Assembly (NCBI GenBank): GCA_947095535.1
Contig: OX352773.1
Location: 166,854,438 to 166,918,437 of the forward strand
DNA length: 64,000 bases
DNA from: Poecilobothrus nobilitatus
Lineage: Eukaryota; Arthropoda; Insecta; Diptera; Dolichopodidae
Reading direction: 5' to 3'
Position 1 is the first letter of the stretch. Each line of letters starts with the position of its first letter. Under the pieces are notes generated by a model that saw nothing but the letters and a program-made list of their open reading frames with translations, ran no database searches and was not told where the DNA came from. A program made the translations under genes and the position numbers. Below, piece after piece: positions 1 to 12,150 of this stretch.

Positions 1-147
1 TTAGGTATAATTAAATTATAATCTCATAATATTTTTTATTCTTTTGACATTTTAAGTCAAATATTTATTTTTTATTATGGAACAAGATTCTATGTACTGA
101 ATTATTTGTTTTTTTATTTTTATTTTGTTGAATAAAGTTTTATATTA

Positions 148-700
148 TTTCGAAAAAGAATTAAAGCCCACTGAGTAACACAAAGGTTACTATCAGATCA
201 CGAGTCTGTATTTCATTTGACAGGATTTTATTTGGTGACATGTCAGAAATCCTATGGTCAAAAGTCTCATTGGGACTTTTGACTCACTGGAATGAGCCAT
301 TGGAATTTTTGTCTCATTGTCAAGACCTCAAGGATTTTGAAAGGGATTTTGAATTCAAAATCAGATTTATACGCCTTTTATTTACATATATGCAAATGCG
401 AGTATTCTGAATTATAATTAAAAATTTACTAATAATTAATAAGTAATTTTTAATTCAATTCTAAAATCCCTCTCAAGATCTCTGACTATAGTAGTATTAC
501 TTATATATATATTTTCGAAAAATTTTATAACCCTGATTTTGTAACCAACTCTAAAATCCCCTCTTAATTCAAAACCTTGTACATATACATACATATTAAT
601 AAACATTCTGGAAAAAAGAAATAGCCCAATTTTTATCCGAAACACATCCCTCCTAATACGTTTGCTCTACATATTCTATTACTCTCTTCTTTTAATAACA
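148..700. repeat. Foldback-type dispersed repeat, copy 1
   Basis: This segment begins with AAGAATTAAAGCCCACTGAG and shares most of its length, in direct orientation, with 55356-56050. Its left half (about 340-420) and right half (about 440-560) are imperfect inverted copies built around 'gggattttgaattcaaaatcag'-like text, so the single strand could fold into a long hairpin. The motif AATTAAAGCC recurs just outside it (about 737 and 807). No reading frame of substance is present. It looks like a non-autonomous mobile or foldback element. The exact ends and target duplication are not resolved, and the class is unknown. Confidence 0.6.
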
Positions 701-2389
701 AAAAATGTGGGTGGGTGTTAATTTCAATTCAAAAGGAATTAAAGCCTGCGGGTTTTACAAGGAAATAAAGCCAATTTAACAATGTTAATTAAGAACAGTT
801 TCAAGAAATTAAAGCCAGCAGGCGTAATAAACAGTTAAAATTAAACGTATGTATATGTAAGTATTTAAATTAAATTTTATAGTGTTATTCATTCAAAGTA
901 GAAAAAATTTTTTAAAAAGTATAAATTTATAAGCGAATTTTTAAATTAATAAATCAATTTTTATATATGTATCTACAGTATATTTTTTTTGCTGCTATTG
1001 ATTAACCTTCATCAACGCATCAGTAATCACTAGACTCATATAGTATAACTTACAATATATCTAGTATATGTATATCTAAGTTGCTCTTGTAGTTATATTA
1101 TATAGATATACTTATTTTTAATAAATATTAAACAAGAATCTGTATAACTGATAGCTTTTAATATTTTTATGTTCTATATACCACACAGTATTTATTTTTA
1201 CAAAAAAAAAAAAATCTAAATCAAATTTTCAATTAGGTGAATTTTTACAAAATCACTTTACGCGGTTGATTTAATAAATTTCTTCCATTTTTAAGACACC
1301 CTGCTCTTAATTTAACCGAGAATGTCCTTAAGTTGTCATAATTTGTTATTCTTTGAAATAAATGGACAGTTTTGTTTTATTAAAAACAAAAAAGAAAAAA
1401 AACAGATACAAGTCACATAAAATACAAACGATTACTTATTACTTTCTTTATGGTTACTGATTTTTATTTTTTTTTGATAATTGAATTGACATATTCTATG
1501 ATTAGTTCTGATATTTTAGAGTTTTAACATTTAATAAAGTTCCAAGTTTTTTTTTTATAAATTAAAATAAAAAAAATTAATTAATATAAAATTATTAATA
1601 TATTAATATAATTTATTAAATTTAATTTTTTTGAGATTTTCTCGATTTAGTAATTGTGTAACTAATAATTAACTGAATACAGGCCCTCCATAAACGGAAA
1701 TCCTATTATATGATTTTATAGTTAAGGATCATTTGTTTTGATGAAATTTAAATTTTAAATTTCACTTTTATTTCACTTACAGTATATATGTTTAAAATTA
1801 TTATAGTCTATCCTTTTCTAAATAAATTTGGCATATCGAGTGGGATGCATTTGTTTTAATCAAAAACTCTTTTCCGTATAAATGCACCAAAAATCTAGCT
1901 TCAATTTATATACATGCATAATATTTTCTGACAGTGAATCGAATACACAAAAACTTAACTTGAACTCAAATCTCATGTTTTCAAATAAATTCCGCGAGTT
2001 CAAGCGTAGTTTTTTTTTTTTTAAAAAGTGAGATTTAAATTCAAGCTCAATTTTATGCATTTGATCCAGAATATAAGATTATTTTAGATAAGTAAATAAA
2101 ATATTCGAGAGCTTCATCTTAATTTGTGGTATACAAAAAAAATTAGTTCTTATTCTTTTTGTAGATTCTTTGTTTTAAGAACTATCAAATAAAGATAAGG
2201 TATATAGGTATAATATAAAATATTGGAATTTTAAGATATTTTTTGGGAAATGTATGGGAATGTCACTTCTATTGCAGAGAATTTGTATTTATTACTCACA
2301 TTGCAGTTTCAAAATTATTTCGTGTCATATAAAAACAAATTGAATTGGCTACTTTTTTTTCTGAAAATTTTAGATTAAGTATATATATA
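701..2389. other. AT-rich intergenic stretch
   Basis: The first 150 bases hold decayed AATTAAAGCC motifs related to the preceding repeat. The remainder is homopolymer-rich DNA with no coding-like island and no recognisable RNA gene. The reading frame on the minus strand at 1860-2060 has random-looking composition and no homolog that I recognise. Confidence 0.6.
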
Positions 2390-2870
2390 TGTTACGGTAA
2401 ATATAATAAATCCGGATATTATTAATAATAACCGGTCATTATTAATAATATCCTAGTATTTTGGTAAATATGAATAATAAGTAGAAATTATTATATTTAC
2501 CGGTAAGTATTAATAATTACCTGTATGGATTGGTAAATGTAATAAATACTATTTCTTTTCTTGGTATACTTTGTCTGTGCTATGACTAAAGCGGGAATTT
2601 CCATTTCTTTATATGAATTATTTTTTTAATTCTTCAATAATATGTTTAATGTAGGAAAGAAAAATATTTTCTTAATTAAATATTTTTATTTAGATATATT
2701 AAAATATTACATTTACCTAAGATGGGTGGGAATTATTAATAATTACCGGGTTATGTGATAAATTTAATAAATTCTGTCCAAATTAATCACTTTGACCTTT
2801 CTATATTGGTTATTATTAATAATGTCCGGTTATTATTAATAATAACCAATTCATTACTTAAACCGTAACA
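2390..2870. mobile_element. MITE with TGTTACGGT termini
   Basis: The left end TGTTACGGT and right end ACCGTAACA are inverted repeats, with weaker similarity continuing to about 22 bp. The flanks are TATATATA on the left and TATACATA on the right, a 7/8 match that fits an 8-bp target duplication as made by hAT-like transposases; an AT-rich flank makes chance similarity easy. The interior holds several small palindromes of the type TTATTATTAATAATAA next to CCGG. No transposase frame is present, so this would be a non-autonomous element moved in trans. Confidence 0.65.
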
Positions 2871-5540
2871 TATACATATTTCTGCAATTGTTCTAAAAAC
2901 CTGTTGATTGATAAATTGAAAATCAGAACCATCAATAAAGATATCTTAAGAATGAAATCATTTTTTCAAAATTTTAGAATTTATTTTTCTAAATGAATAA
3001 TTTGTTGTATATAAATTGCGCCATTTGAGTTTTGAGCGAAAAATACCTATCTCACAAATTTCGACTATAAAACTAAAAAAAAGAATGAAAACTGGATTTT
3101 ATTTGCGATACCCAATTAAGTTTAAACTAAGGATCATTTTAATTACTTATATTGAGAAAATTTCACTCTCCGTACAAATATTACCACAATTGTACAAATG
3201 GTAACCCTGCATAAAATTGACATACAAAATATTTAAAAATAAAAAATTATTCAAATTTAATTTTGGTTATAAGAACTGCTGTATACTCAAATTTAAGTAT
3301 ATAAGAAATTGAATTAAAAAAAGAATACAATTAGAAAATCGCTTCAAATAATATATAAACATTCATACATAAATGCAACAATTTAATAGAAAAGTAAAAA
3401 ACCAAAACAATTATATATTTGAATTTTAAAGAGACTCGCCCGCTGGTTATTCATAAGTACATACTTAGATACGTATTGATTATTAATATCAGATTAATAT
3501 CATTCATCATTATTTAAAATTTCAATAATATTGTGATAAATGACGATTTTTATCAATTTTTAAATTTTTTTCTTTACACATAACGCATTCTTTTCACATA
3601 ACGCATTTTTTTCTTTACGCATAAGTTAAGTACATTACATACATATAGCCAAAGAATAGTTGAGCCGTTGAGGTCGAGTCGTGTCGAGTCGAGACTCGTG
3701 ACTCGAGAGGAAAAAAAGAATACACAATTTTAAAGAGAGTAAGTGAGAATATCTCTTATAATTTTGTTTTTTTTTTGTTATTCTGTTTTGTTGTGTACGT
3801 TTTGTTATCATACTACCGACTATCGTAGGTACCATACTACTGTAATATAAATATGAAATGTGTTGTTTGTTTTTTATTATTTTATTAATATTATGTATAG
3901 GTTTTATAGTTGAAAAATCGTAAAAAATATGTAGTTACTGATGTTCAAAGCTTGAAACGGAATTCATAATACGTAGTATGTGGCTGAAAACTACTAAATT
4001 ATAATTATAGACGTAGTGTGTGTATAATATAATGAATGAATGGTATAATATACATATAAGGTTTTTTGAGTTACTGACAAATTGTGTATGAAAGTACATT
4101 TTGTAAAAATAAAAGCAAAAAAATGTGTGCATTGTAGGTATATAAAAATTTAGTATTATTGGAATGAGTATTCGTAATTATTCTAATAAAAATTCGTCGC
4201 TTCCATTGAGGATGTAATATAATATGAAAAATTATTTGTATTTTAAAAATTGAATTGAATTCTAAACCAGTAAAAAACAAGTACATACATACATATGTAC
4301 ACTACATAATATGTATTTTTGAAATTTTTTTAAGAATAAAATTTAAGCCTAGATTTTTAAAACTTATACCTAGGTAATAAATGTACAAAATAATTTTCAT
4401 GCAATTCACAAAATTATTTGTTGAAGTTTGCGTCAAAATTAATATTATGATACATAGATATTATTTATTTATGCATCATAAATTCAATAATATTCTACTT
4501 TTTTCATTCAAATCAAATATTTTTTTTCTTGAAAATTTCTTAAGAATTAGAAATCTGATTGCGGAAAATAGAAGTATTCGAAAATAACCGTTCAATAAGA
4601 GGTCTATTTATGTATTAATTAAAATATGTGACAAAGTTCAAACCATACTAGAAAATATTTCGCCAGTCCTTAAATTTTATTTTTAATAAAATTTCAAAAC
4701 TTTACTTGTATAATATTTTACGTCGTAATATATGAAGAAGAAAAAGCTTTTTTATGTTTTAATGTTAATGGTTATTTAATGGGAGAGGTACGAATTCTCG
4801 ACAATTTTATTCTTGCTTTTTAAAATTCTCGCTTTCTAGTTGATCTAGTTGAAAAATTTCGGAAAAGTTTTATTTTTTTAAATAATAATGAAATTTTTCA
4901 AAATAAAAAACCGGCGGAGCATAGATTTTTCGTTTTTTTTTTAGACAAAATAATAAAATATTATTAGAAAATAGTCATATACTATATTTTATAACGAAAA
5001 CAAAACTATTTATCTGAATTTTATTTATATTTAAGTGTATTTTGTGATATTCTTTTTAAAAAGTCTAATTTACAATGTTTTTTTCTATTTTCTTTATTAT
5101 TTTCTCTATTTTTTAATTTTTTTTTATAGTAAGTAGGGTAGATCTTCTTTTTTATGTTACGTATTTCGCTGAGCATAGTTATTTCCCCATATCTCCAACA
5201 ATTACCAATCACAACCTTTTAAAATGATTTAAAATTATTATTTCAACATAAAATCATTAGATGTCAAAATCATAAAAACATGTAGATCTTTCATAGAAAA
5301 TTCGAAGAATTTCGAACGTATATTGTACCATCATACGTTTCAAAAGAAAAAAAAATTCAAATCATATGATTCTAAGATAGGCAATTTAATAATAATTGAA
5401 TGCTATTGTTACCATATTTACTAAAATTTGCATACATATACATTCGATAAAATTGTCATAATAAAATATTTGATATTGTAACCACCAAAAGGAAGCAAGT
5501 TAGTTATAGACATGTGTATATATTCTTAATCAGTGTCACT
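2871..5540. other. AT-rich intergenic stretch with one GC-rich palindromic patch
   Basis: Mostly low-complexity DNA. At 3672-3706 there is a patch of nested GTCGA/GAGTC inverted motifs that stands out from the background. Positions 3950-4011 match 14154-14214 over about 60 bases, marking a dispersed repeat fragment. Short frames at 3635-4587 and 5021-5212 have no coding character. Confidence 0.5.
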
Positions 5541-5544
5541 TCTT

Positions 5545-6190
5545 GAGTCAATTTAACGATGTCTGGTCGTCTGTCTGTCTGTTAGCACGATAACTCAAAA
5601 ACTAATATAGCTATCTTTATGAAATTTATATTAAGGTAGGTAATAACGAATGTATGGCGGAGATTGCATTTAGAAAATTCGGTCCAAAATCAATAAAGAT
5701 AGAACCTTAAAGATAGAACATTAGGTACAAGAGTATTCTGTCATGTCTCCTTTCCTTTAAGATTGAAAACTGGTATTTGTGATGATTTGGACCATCGGTT
5801 CGGATTTTGAAAGCTTCCGACCTAGCCAAAGAGCAAACGAGCTGAGCTCCAAAACCAATTAAGATAGAAGCTTTAAAATTGGTACAAGGGTGTTCTGTAA
5901 TGTTTTCTCTATGTCTCTAATTTGAGATGAATTGAAGTGGCGGTTCGGGTAGCTGACAAACGCTCTCCGTAATCTATATGCCAATATCTAACAAGGATAT
6001 ATCTTCTAATTTAATAAAGATAGAAGCTTGAAATTTTGTACAAGGGTTGTAAAAGCGTTTATGTTTTTAGCTTATGTTAAATACCCAACTAAAATAACTT
6101 ATGGATTTTTAATTTAATTTAAAGTTTTCAGGTGTAGGGTATTTAATACGTCGGTTGCATCGATTTACTGTTACATTTACTTGTTTTTGT
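5545..6190. repeat. Multi-unit dispersed repeat, copy 1 (inverted relative to 61.97 kb)
   Basis: The stretch contains about three degenerate units of roughly 150 bp, each with text like 'aataaagatagaagc' followed by 'ttggtacaagggtgttctg'. It ends in a distinctive segment around 6150-6186 containing CGGTTGCATCGA. The same terminal segment and the same units occur in reverse orientation at 61972-62510. No protein is encoded. This is probably a non-autonomous transposon family with internal tandem units; the class is not determined. Confidence 0.6.
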
Positions 6191-7385
6191 ATATATTTGG
6201 GTGTGCAACTGTGTTACTTAATGCCGTATCTACAACCAACGCTCTCGTTAGTTGCTACGATTTCTTAATGCAAACGTAATTTATCAAATGACAGATACAA
6301 TTTTTTGACATTGCTTGGCTTACAAATTTTAATTTAAGTAAATTTAGTAATTTGTTAAAATCTTCTTTTTTTTATTATATTAGTTTATATGTATATGTAT
6401 ATTAGTATTATATGTATTTTTAAATTTATTATTTATTTATTTATAAATATTTATTAATTTCAGAAATTATTTTAACAAAATATTGCAAACAAATAAACAT
6501 ATGTACCTAATTTCTTAAAATGGCTTGTTTTTATTTTGATACTAGTTATTCAATTATTTGACACTTCAATGCGTAAAGAAAATGAAAAAAGTTAAAGTTG
6601 AACAACTTTTTTCATGAATGCATCATAGTAGCGTTTATTGTTGACACATTAATATAATTTAAATATATTTAATTTTACTTACACACTTTGATGCATGCAG
6701 GAACGTGTATTGTAGATGCAGTGTAATAAATTCAAAAATAAAGGGCAATTTAAAGTAGATGTAATTTTGAAAATCGGAAAAAGTTTAAAAAAGTTAAATT
6801 ACGAAAAATCAAGATTTTAAAAAGTTAAATTTTAAAAAAGCGAGATTTTAAGACGGGAGATTTTAAATAATGATATTGTCAAATAAAACGTGATTAAAAA
6901 TATTGATATTTCGTAATCGTCCCTTATTTTAATAATACCGTTTTAAGACGGAATTTGTTTTTTTTTTGGAATATATCAAATATCAAACGATTTTATTAAG
7001 AGTTCATATTTCTTTTTTATATTCTAACATTTATCTATTAGATACGTATATTATAATATATCTATAATAAAATATTAGATTGAATAATAAGTGATTTAAA
7101 ATTTTACTTTCTACCATTATGAAATTAAGTTGTAAATGTGAGGAAAACAAATGTATTAAAAAATTACCGGTTAACAAAAGTTATTTTTGTAAAGCATATA
7201 AAATCCGGTTTGGTTCTCCATTAAACATTTATCACTAACTAATATGTGGATAAAAGTTGACTAAAGTTGTGAAATTAAAAATACAAGAAAAGCTATATTA
7301 GTGTTTTAAACTTCTGAGAAAAATTAAAAAAAAAAAAAAAATTATAATAAATTAAATACTTAAATTATTTATACCTAATTTTTTA
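6191..7385. other. AT-rich intergenic stretch
   Basis: No coding-like island, RNA gene or clear element is visible. Positions 6780-6850 contain a few repeats of AAAGTTAAATT-like text. The rest is homopolymer and TA-rich sequence. Confidence 0.6.
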
Positions 7386-7965
7386 GCACATTTTCAAAAA
7401 ATTTTGAAAAAATGTGCTCTTTATTGAATACTTTGTCCGTCCGTTCTCTGGGACTCTGGGACAAAAGTTCTACACCGTTTGAAATAAAGCACTGAAATTT
7501 TAACTACGGATAGGCATCACAAAAAAATTAATTTTGTGGAACAACTTTTTTCTGTAGCGCCATCCGTTACAGAGCTATAACCTTGCAAAATTCGAAACAG
7601 CCCTATCTTTAAATTACTATAACATAGGTAGTATAAAGTATAAAAGTATAAGACATATTTTCAATCTGAAAATGCCATACGATAGCTGCATTTATAACCT
7701 ACTTTATAAATATATATAAAATAAATGTGTATTTGCTATGCGGTATATTAATATACCGTGATGGGAAACTCAATTTTTGCAAAAATTTTAACCCCTTCTA
7801 TCTTTCAAACGGTTTAACTTAGAAGCTTGAAATTTTGAGAGGATTTATATCTTTGAAAATAAGTCATTTCAGGATATATTTTTGTGTCGCCCTCCGTTTA
7901 GGAGCTGTAAGGGATCTTTAGGCTTATTATGGAATATTTTTTAATTTTGGAAACGTGCTTTTTGA
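7386..7965. repeat. Decayed dispersed repeat with terminal hairpin
   Basis: It opens with an imperfect palindrome at 7386-7419 (GCACATTTTC...AAAATGTGC). This is followed by two degenerate units that share 'aacggtttaacttagaagcttgaaatttt'-like text and 'gtagcgccatccgttacagagct'-like text. A related but more decayed block lies at about 28300-28460. No reading frame is preserved. It resembles the non-coding dispersed repeats elsewhere in the window rather than a gene. Confidence 0.45.
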
Positions 7966-8376
7966 AATCCTTGGTTTTTTCTATTACCTGTTTTTTCTCC
8001 AATTATGATAGTATGAGTATTTTTTCAAGAATTAAATAGTTTACATTACATAATAACCAGTTATATTTAGTTGTATATGAATTTTTATATTTAAATATTA
8101 TATAGATAAGTATATATTAATACTATTGCATTTAGAAAAGCTTCAAATTTTAAGATACTTTATGTTTTTGTTAATATGAAGTTTATTGAAAAATGTTTAA
8201 TTTCAGTTAAGTTTAGAGTTTTACAGATGAGTCTTAATATTTTTAATATATGTATGTACATATATTAAAAATTTTATTCTTAGAAAAAGTTTAAACAACA
8301 AGTGTCAAAAAGAACTCATATTATTTTTTTTTTGTTTTTTAATAATTAAAATATTCTATAATAATAACGAAATAAT

Positions 8377-8563
8377 ATGAATAATACTGATCCTTTTATT
8401 GAACATTTTAAAGCTGAGCAATTGAATCAGTCGAATAATAATAAAATAATTATTCCTGCTCTTATAATTGTGAAAATTTTGATAGTGGTGTCAATACGAT
8501 TATGTTGTTATTTTATGTGTCGAAAAAATTCTAGACGAAATTTATTACACGAAGAAATTGAAG
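8377..8563 (+). CDS. Candidate alternative first exon: membrane segment with phase-1 donor
   Basis: An ATG at 8377 opens a frame of 68 codons if unspliced. The first 62 codons encode a polar N-terminus with an NNT glycosylation sequon (residues 2-4), a hydrophobic segment at about residues 24-40 that contains a lysine, then a Cys-rich basic stretch (LCCYFMCRKNSRR) and an acidic end (HEEIE). At 8563/8564 the sequence reads GAAG|GTGAGC, a strong 5' splice site in phase 1. That is the same phase, and the same basic-to-acidic layout, as the exon ending at 27088. Joined to 29900-30027 it would stay open and give 104 residues. I do not recognise the family. The splice is inferred, and unspliced translation to the stop at 8581 is the alternative. 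Codons are less AT-biased than the flanks, which mildly supports coding. Confidence 0.4.
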
Positions 8564-8583
8564 GTGAGCAAATTAATCTGTAA

Positions 8584-11500
8584 ATTTGCAAAAACAAAAA
8601 AAAAAATATGAAAAAATTATAAATAAAACTAAAAAACCAAAAACAATAATTACATAAATATAAAAATTTATTATTTTTGAAATTTTAATTTTTACTTCAC
8701 AATTATAACAAAATTTAACATAAATTAAAAGATTATTTAAGTAATAAACACAGTTCTGATCATTGACGAAAAATTCGCGACTATAGAATTAAAACATATT
8801 GCAATCTTATGTATTCACTTATAATTATGACTATCGATGTTTAAAGAAAAATTCGTAATAGTCGAGATTAAAGCTAAAACCAGAATCATTTTAAAATCCT
8901 GCGGCGACCGACGAATTTCTTCAATGGAAGAGAATAATTACACTGTCGGTTGACGAACAAATGACAGCTTTAAGAACAAATGAAAATTTTTTGTTTACTA
9001 AATTTATCTTTCAAAGTCATGTCATTAATGTCAACATAAAAATAATTCACATCGGAAAAATTAGAATTTATTTTATTTTTTCGTCAATGAATAATTCAGT
9101 GTTGTGTTCTGAGCACTCCCATTTTCAATTATGTATGTCCATTTCTTTCGCTCGAAATTCCGTAATCATACTAAGTTTACCTTAAGATAATTTAAATTTT
9201 TTTTTTTTGCTGATGCTCTGGTTTAACATTTATCTCTAAGTAATAAATTATTAAAAACATTGTTTATTTTGAATATTTCAATTTAATCTTTTGTTTCGTT
9301 ACATTTGATGAAAAATAGTATGGCGAAGCGAATATCGCGGGGTGATCGATGATCGAAATTGTGTTTATTTCTTTACTTTTGAAAATATTTTGAATTAAGT
9401 TTTTATTTTAAATAAAAAATTGTTGCATAATTTATTTAATAAAACTTCATTCATATGTCATTTTTGATATGACATTTTGAAAGTCAAATTTTAATAATTT
9501 CAATTGTTATAATTTTATAATACAATGTTTAAACGTCAATGTATAAGTATAATTTATAAAATTATCAATGTTTTTGTTAAAATTATATCCGATAATTATG
9601 TTTGTATTTATTGTATGTATACTAAACTTACATATGTATATATTATATTTCTACACATACAAAAAACTAACGTTGAATGGAAAATTAATTCTGGCTGATG
9701 TACGAGTTTTAGGGGAGGATTTCAAAGTTTATAAATTTATGAATAATAAAAAAAAAAAATGAAAAAGTAAAAGAAAATTTTAGATAAAGTTTTCATTAAA
9801 TAGAATTTAATGCAAATATTTTTAATAAAAATTACAACAAAGTTTTATTTGATTTTTGTTTTAACTCGTCCAAAGCAACGACAGAAACTAAATTTTTAAA
9901 TTTGTTAGTGCCACATTATTTTTTATAGATGTCAGATGTTAGACTTTTACTAATTATAATCTAAGAAAAAGTATAAATTTTTTATAGGTACATTACTTAT
10001 ATTTTTATAATTGTTTCCTTTTTTTTTATTTTGTTAGGTGGGGAAATTATAAATATACAAAAAAAAAAACGAATCGATTTTGTTCTAAGAAAAAGTAAAA
10101 CATAAATTTATAATAAATTAAATAAAATATTTAAAATTTTTATCTTGAATTATGATAACATGAGCATCTTTTCAATAATTAAATAATATATATGTAATCT
10201 TATTAATTGGAATATTGTTTAGTATATATTTATTTGTTATACATATATATAGGTGAAATTCAACTACTTAATATGTAAAAATATTTATATAGGTGAAATT
10301 CAACTACTTAATATCAAAAAAATTCCATAAAACAAATTCCATTAGGCAATTTCTATTCTATATATATACCTATGTACATACTATATAGACTAAACAATTA
10401 CATAGTACGTATTTAAAAAAACACTTAGAAGAGATTATGACAGAGAGACAGGTGTCTATCAAATCAGGGTATTCCCCTTTTCCAGAATATTTATATATAT
10501 ATATATATGAGAATGCGAGATTCTAAATTTGAAGTGAGTTTCTGAATTAGGAGGAATTTTAAAGTTGAATTCAAAATTCGAGTTTTAAAATATTTATATA
10601 TAGATTTGTATACATTTGTATATATGTATATATGTTATGATGATTATGTATATGTGAGATTCTGAATTAGGAATGATTTTATATATAGTTGGTATTAAAA
10701 AATCAGAGTTTCAATAATTTGTTAAACAGGTGTTCGAGAGCGGTATTATTTAAAGTGCTTTAAATTTTAGAATTTTTTTTAAGTCGGTTTTTTTTTTGTT
10801 TTATATTCTGGAGTTCATTTTTTTTGGATATTTTATTTTTGAATTTTGAAAATTAATAGTTTTTTGAAATTTCATACCGAATCCGTTTAAATAAGGATGA
10901 AAATTGAGATCCTATTATTTAGATAACTTTTAACAATTGATTACGCTCCCCCGAATCGTTTTGGAACGCTTGTTTTGTCCTTTACTATAATCTTCCACAA
11001 CTGTGATTGAGAATTAGTTAAACATTTGTCAGCATAAAATAAGTATGGTAATATCTAATATTCTTATTTAAAAGTCATCACTCATCAGTCATCATACATA
11101 AATTTAATTTTACTTTACAATAATTTCGTTTAACAAAAATTAATTTTATTATTTTATATAATATTTATACTTACATTTATTTTTTTTTTATTTTTAGGTA
11201 AGTTACAATAACATTAAAATAAATTTTTTTATTTAAAACATTTGAGTAAGTAAAAAGTTATATCTAAACATTTAATTAAATTATTTCTGATATTAATTAA
11301 TTATACTTATGTATTTCATTTTAATTTAATGTTATGTTCACAATATATACGTTACTGTTTCTCTTAGAAATAAGTAGGTGAACCTTATTGATAAAATTGT
11401 GATGTCGTAAACCAAAATATTTTGTTTTGAAAAAAAATTCATTATTTTTTCTTTTTAATTAACCACTTCTTTAAATAGCTAGTATTAATCGTATAGTATC

Positions 11501-11745
11501 AGTTATAACGAAAGCTGTAATTCTTCATGCACCATTTTTCAGTGATACTTTCTTCCGTATAATTTCCCCATTCGACAGATTTCATTAATGCAGATATGAT
11601 AGAAAATGGCATCTGTCACCGATATAGCGAATACATCAAATTTCAATTCTTTTTTTTTTTTTGTTTATTTTATTTAAAAAAAATATGTTGTTAATTAAAA
11701 ATTCTGTCCGTTCATTGAAAAATATAACTAAACCTGTTTAAGACA
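8584..11745. other. AT-rich stretch with small repeats
   Basis: If the 8377 exon is real, this is the start of an intron of about 21 kb. A 40-bp unit containing AGGTGAAATTCAACTACTTA is duplicated at 10251 and 10291. Positions 10440-10720 contain decayed pieces related to the foldback repeat at 148-700 ('ttctgaattaggaggaatttta'-like text). Reading frames at 8961-9185 and 9568-9762 lack splice context or a recognisable product. Confidence 0.45.
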
Positions 11746-11945
11746 TTTTTTTCTTTTTTCCTTGCCACTCCAATGAGGTGTGAATATGGCATCCACTAAG
11801 TCATTTATTCATATTTGACTCAGTTTCGTGAATCATTAATTTCACTAAGCCGTTGATTAGTCGGCTGTAGCTATTGTACAAGAAAGACGTTTCTTTTAAT
11901 TCTACGCCATCTATTATCTTATACAAGAATTATGGTTTATTATTA
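11746..11945. repeat. Dispersed repeat module, copy 1
   Basis: Text containing CACTAAGTCATTTATTCAT, then 'tcagtttcgtgaatcattaatttcact', then 'acgccatctattatcttatacaagaa', recurs in the same order at 13775-13975 and, in shorter form, at 42890-43015. All three copies are direct. A tRNA-Glu-like SINE head follows the first two copies at 12.07 and 14.28 kb, so the module may be part of one larger composite element. No protein is encoded. Confidence 0.55.
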
Positions 11946-12059
11946 TTACTATTTTATTATGATATGATATTAATTATAATTTATAAAACATATTATACTT
12001 ATTTTTAATTTAATTATACTCTACTAATTATATATATTATAAGAAAAATCTATATTATT

Positions 12060-12150
12060 TTTATTAATCTATTGACCCAGCTGGGGTTAGAACCCGAGAC
12101 CTTTCGTATGAAAGACCGGTGTCTTAACCATTACACCATTAACTGGATAA
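12060..12150 (-). mobile_element. tRNA-Glu-like SINE head (family C), copy 1
   Basis: Read on the minus strand, the segment has an A-box-like region (TGGTGTAATGGTTAAGACA) and a B-box-like GGTTCTAACCC. The anticodon region contains CTTTCA as in tRNA-Glu(UUC). The acceptor and T stems do not pair properly, so it is not a functional tRNA. A diverged second copy lies at 14275-14362. A + strand frame running through it (12072-12293) is an artefact of translating the repeat. Confidence 0.6.

Noticed and set aside
9568..9762. 64-residue + strand frame with a hydrophobic N-terminus
   Set aside because: The only potential donor (GAT|GTACGA) is poor and the layout lacks the basic-acidic end of the two better candidates.
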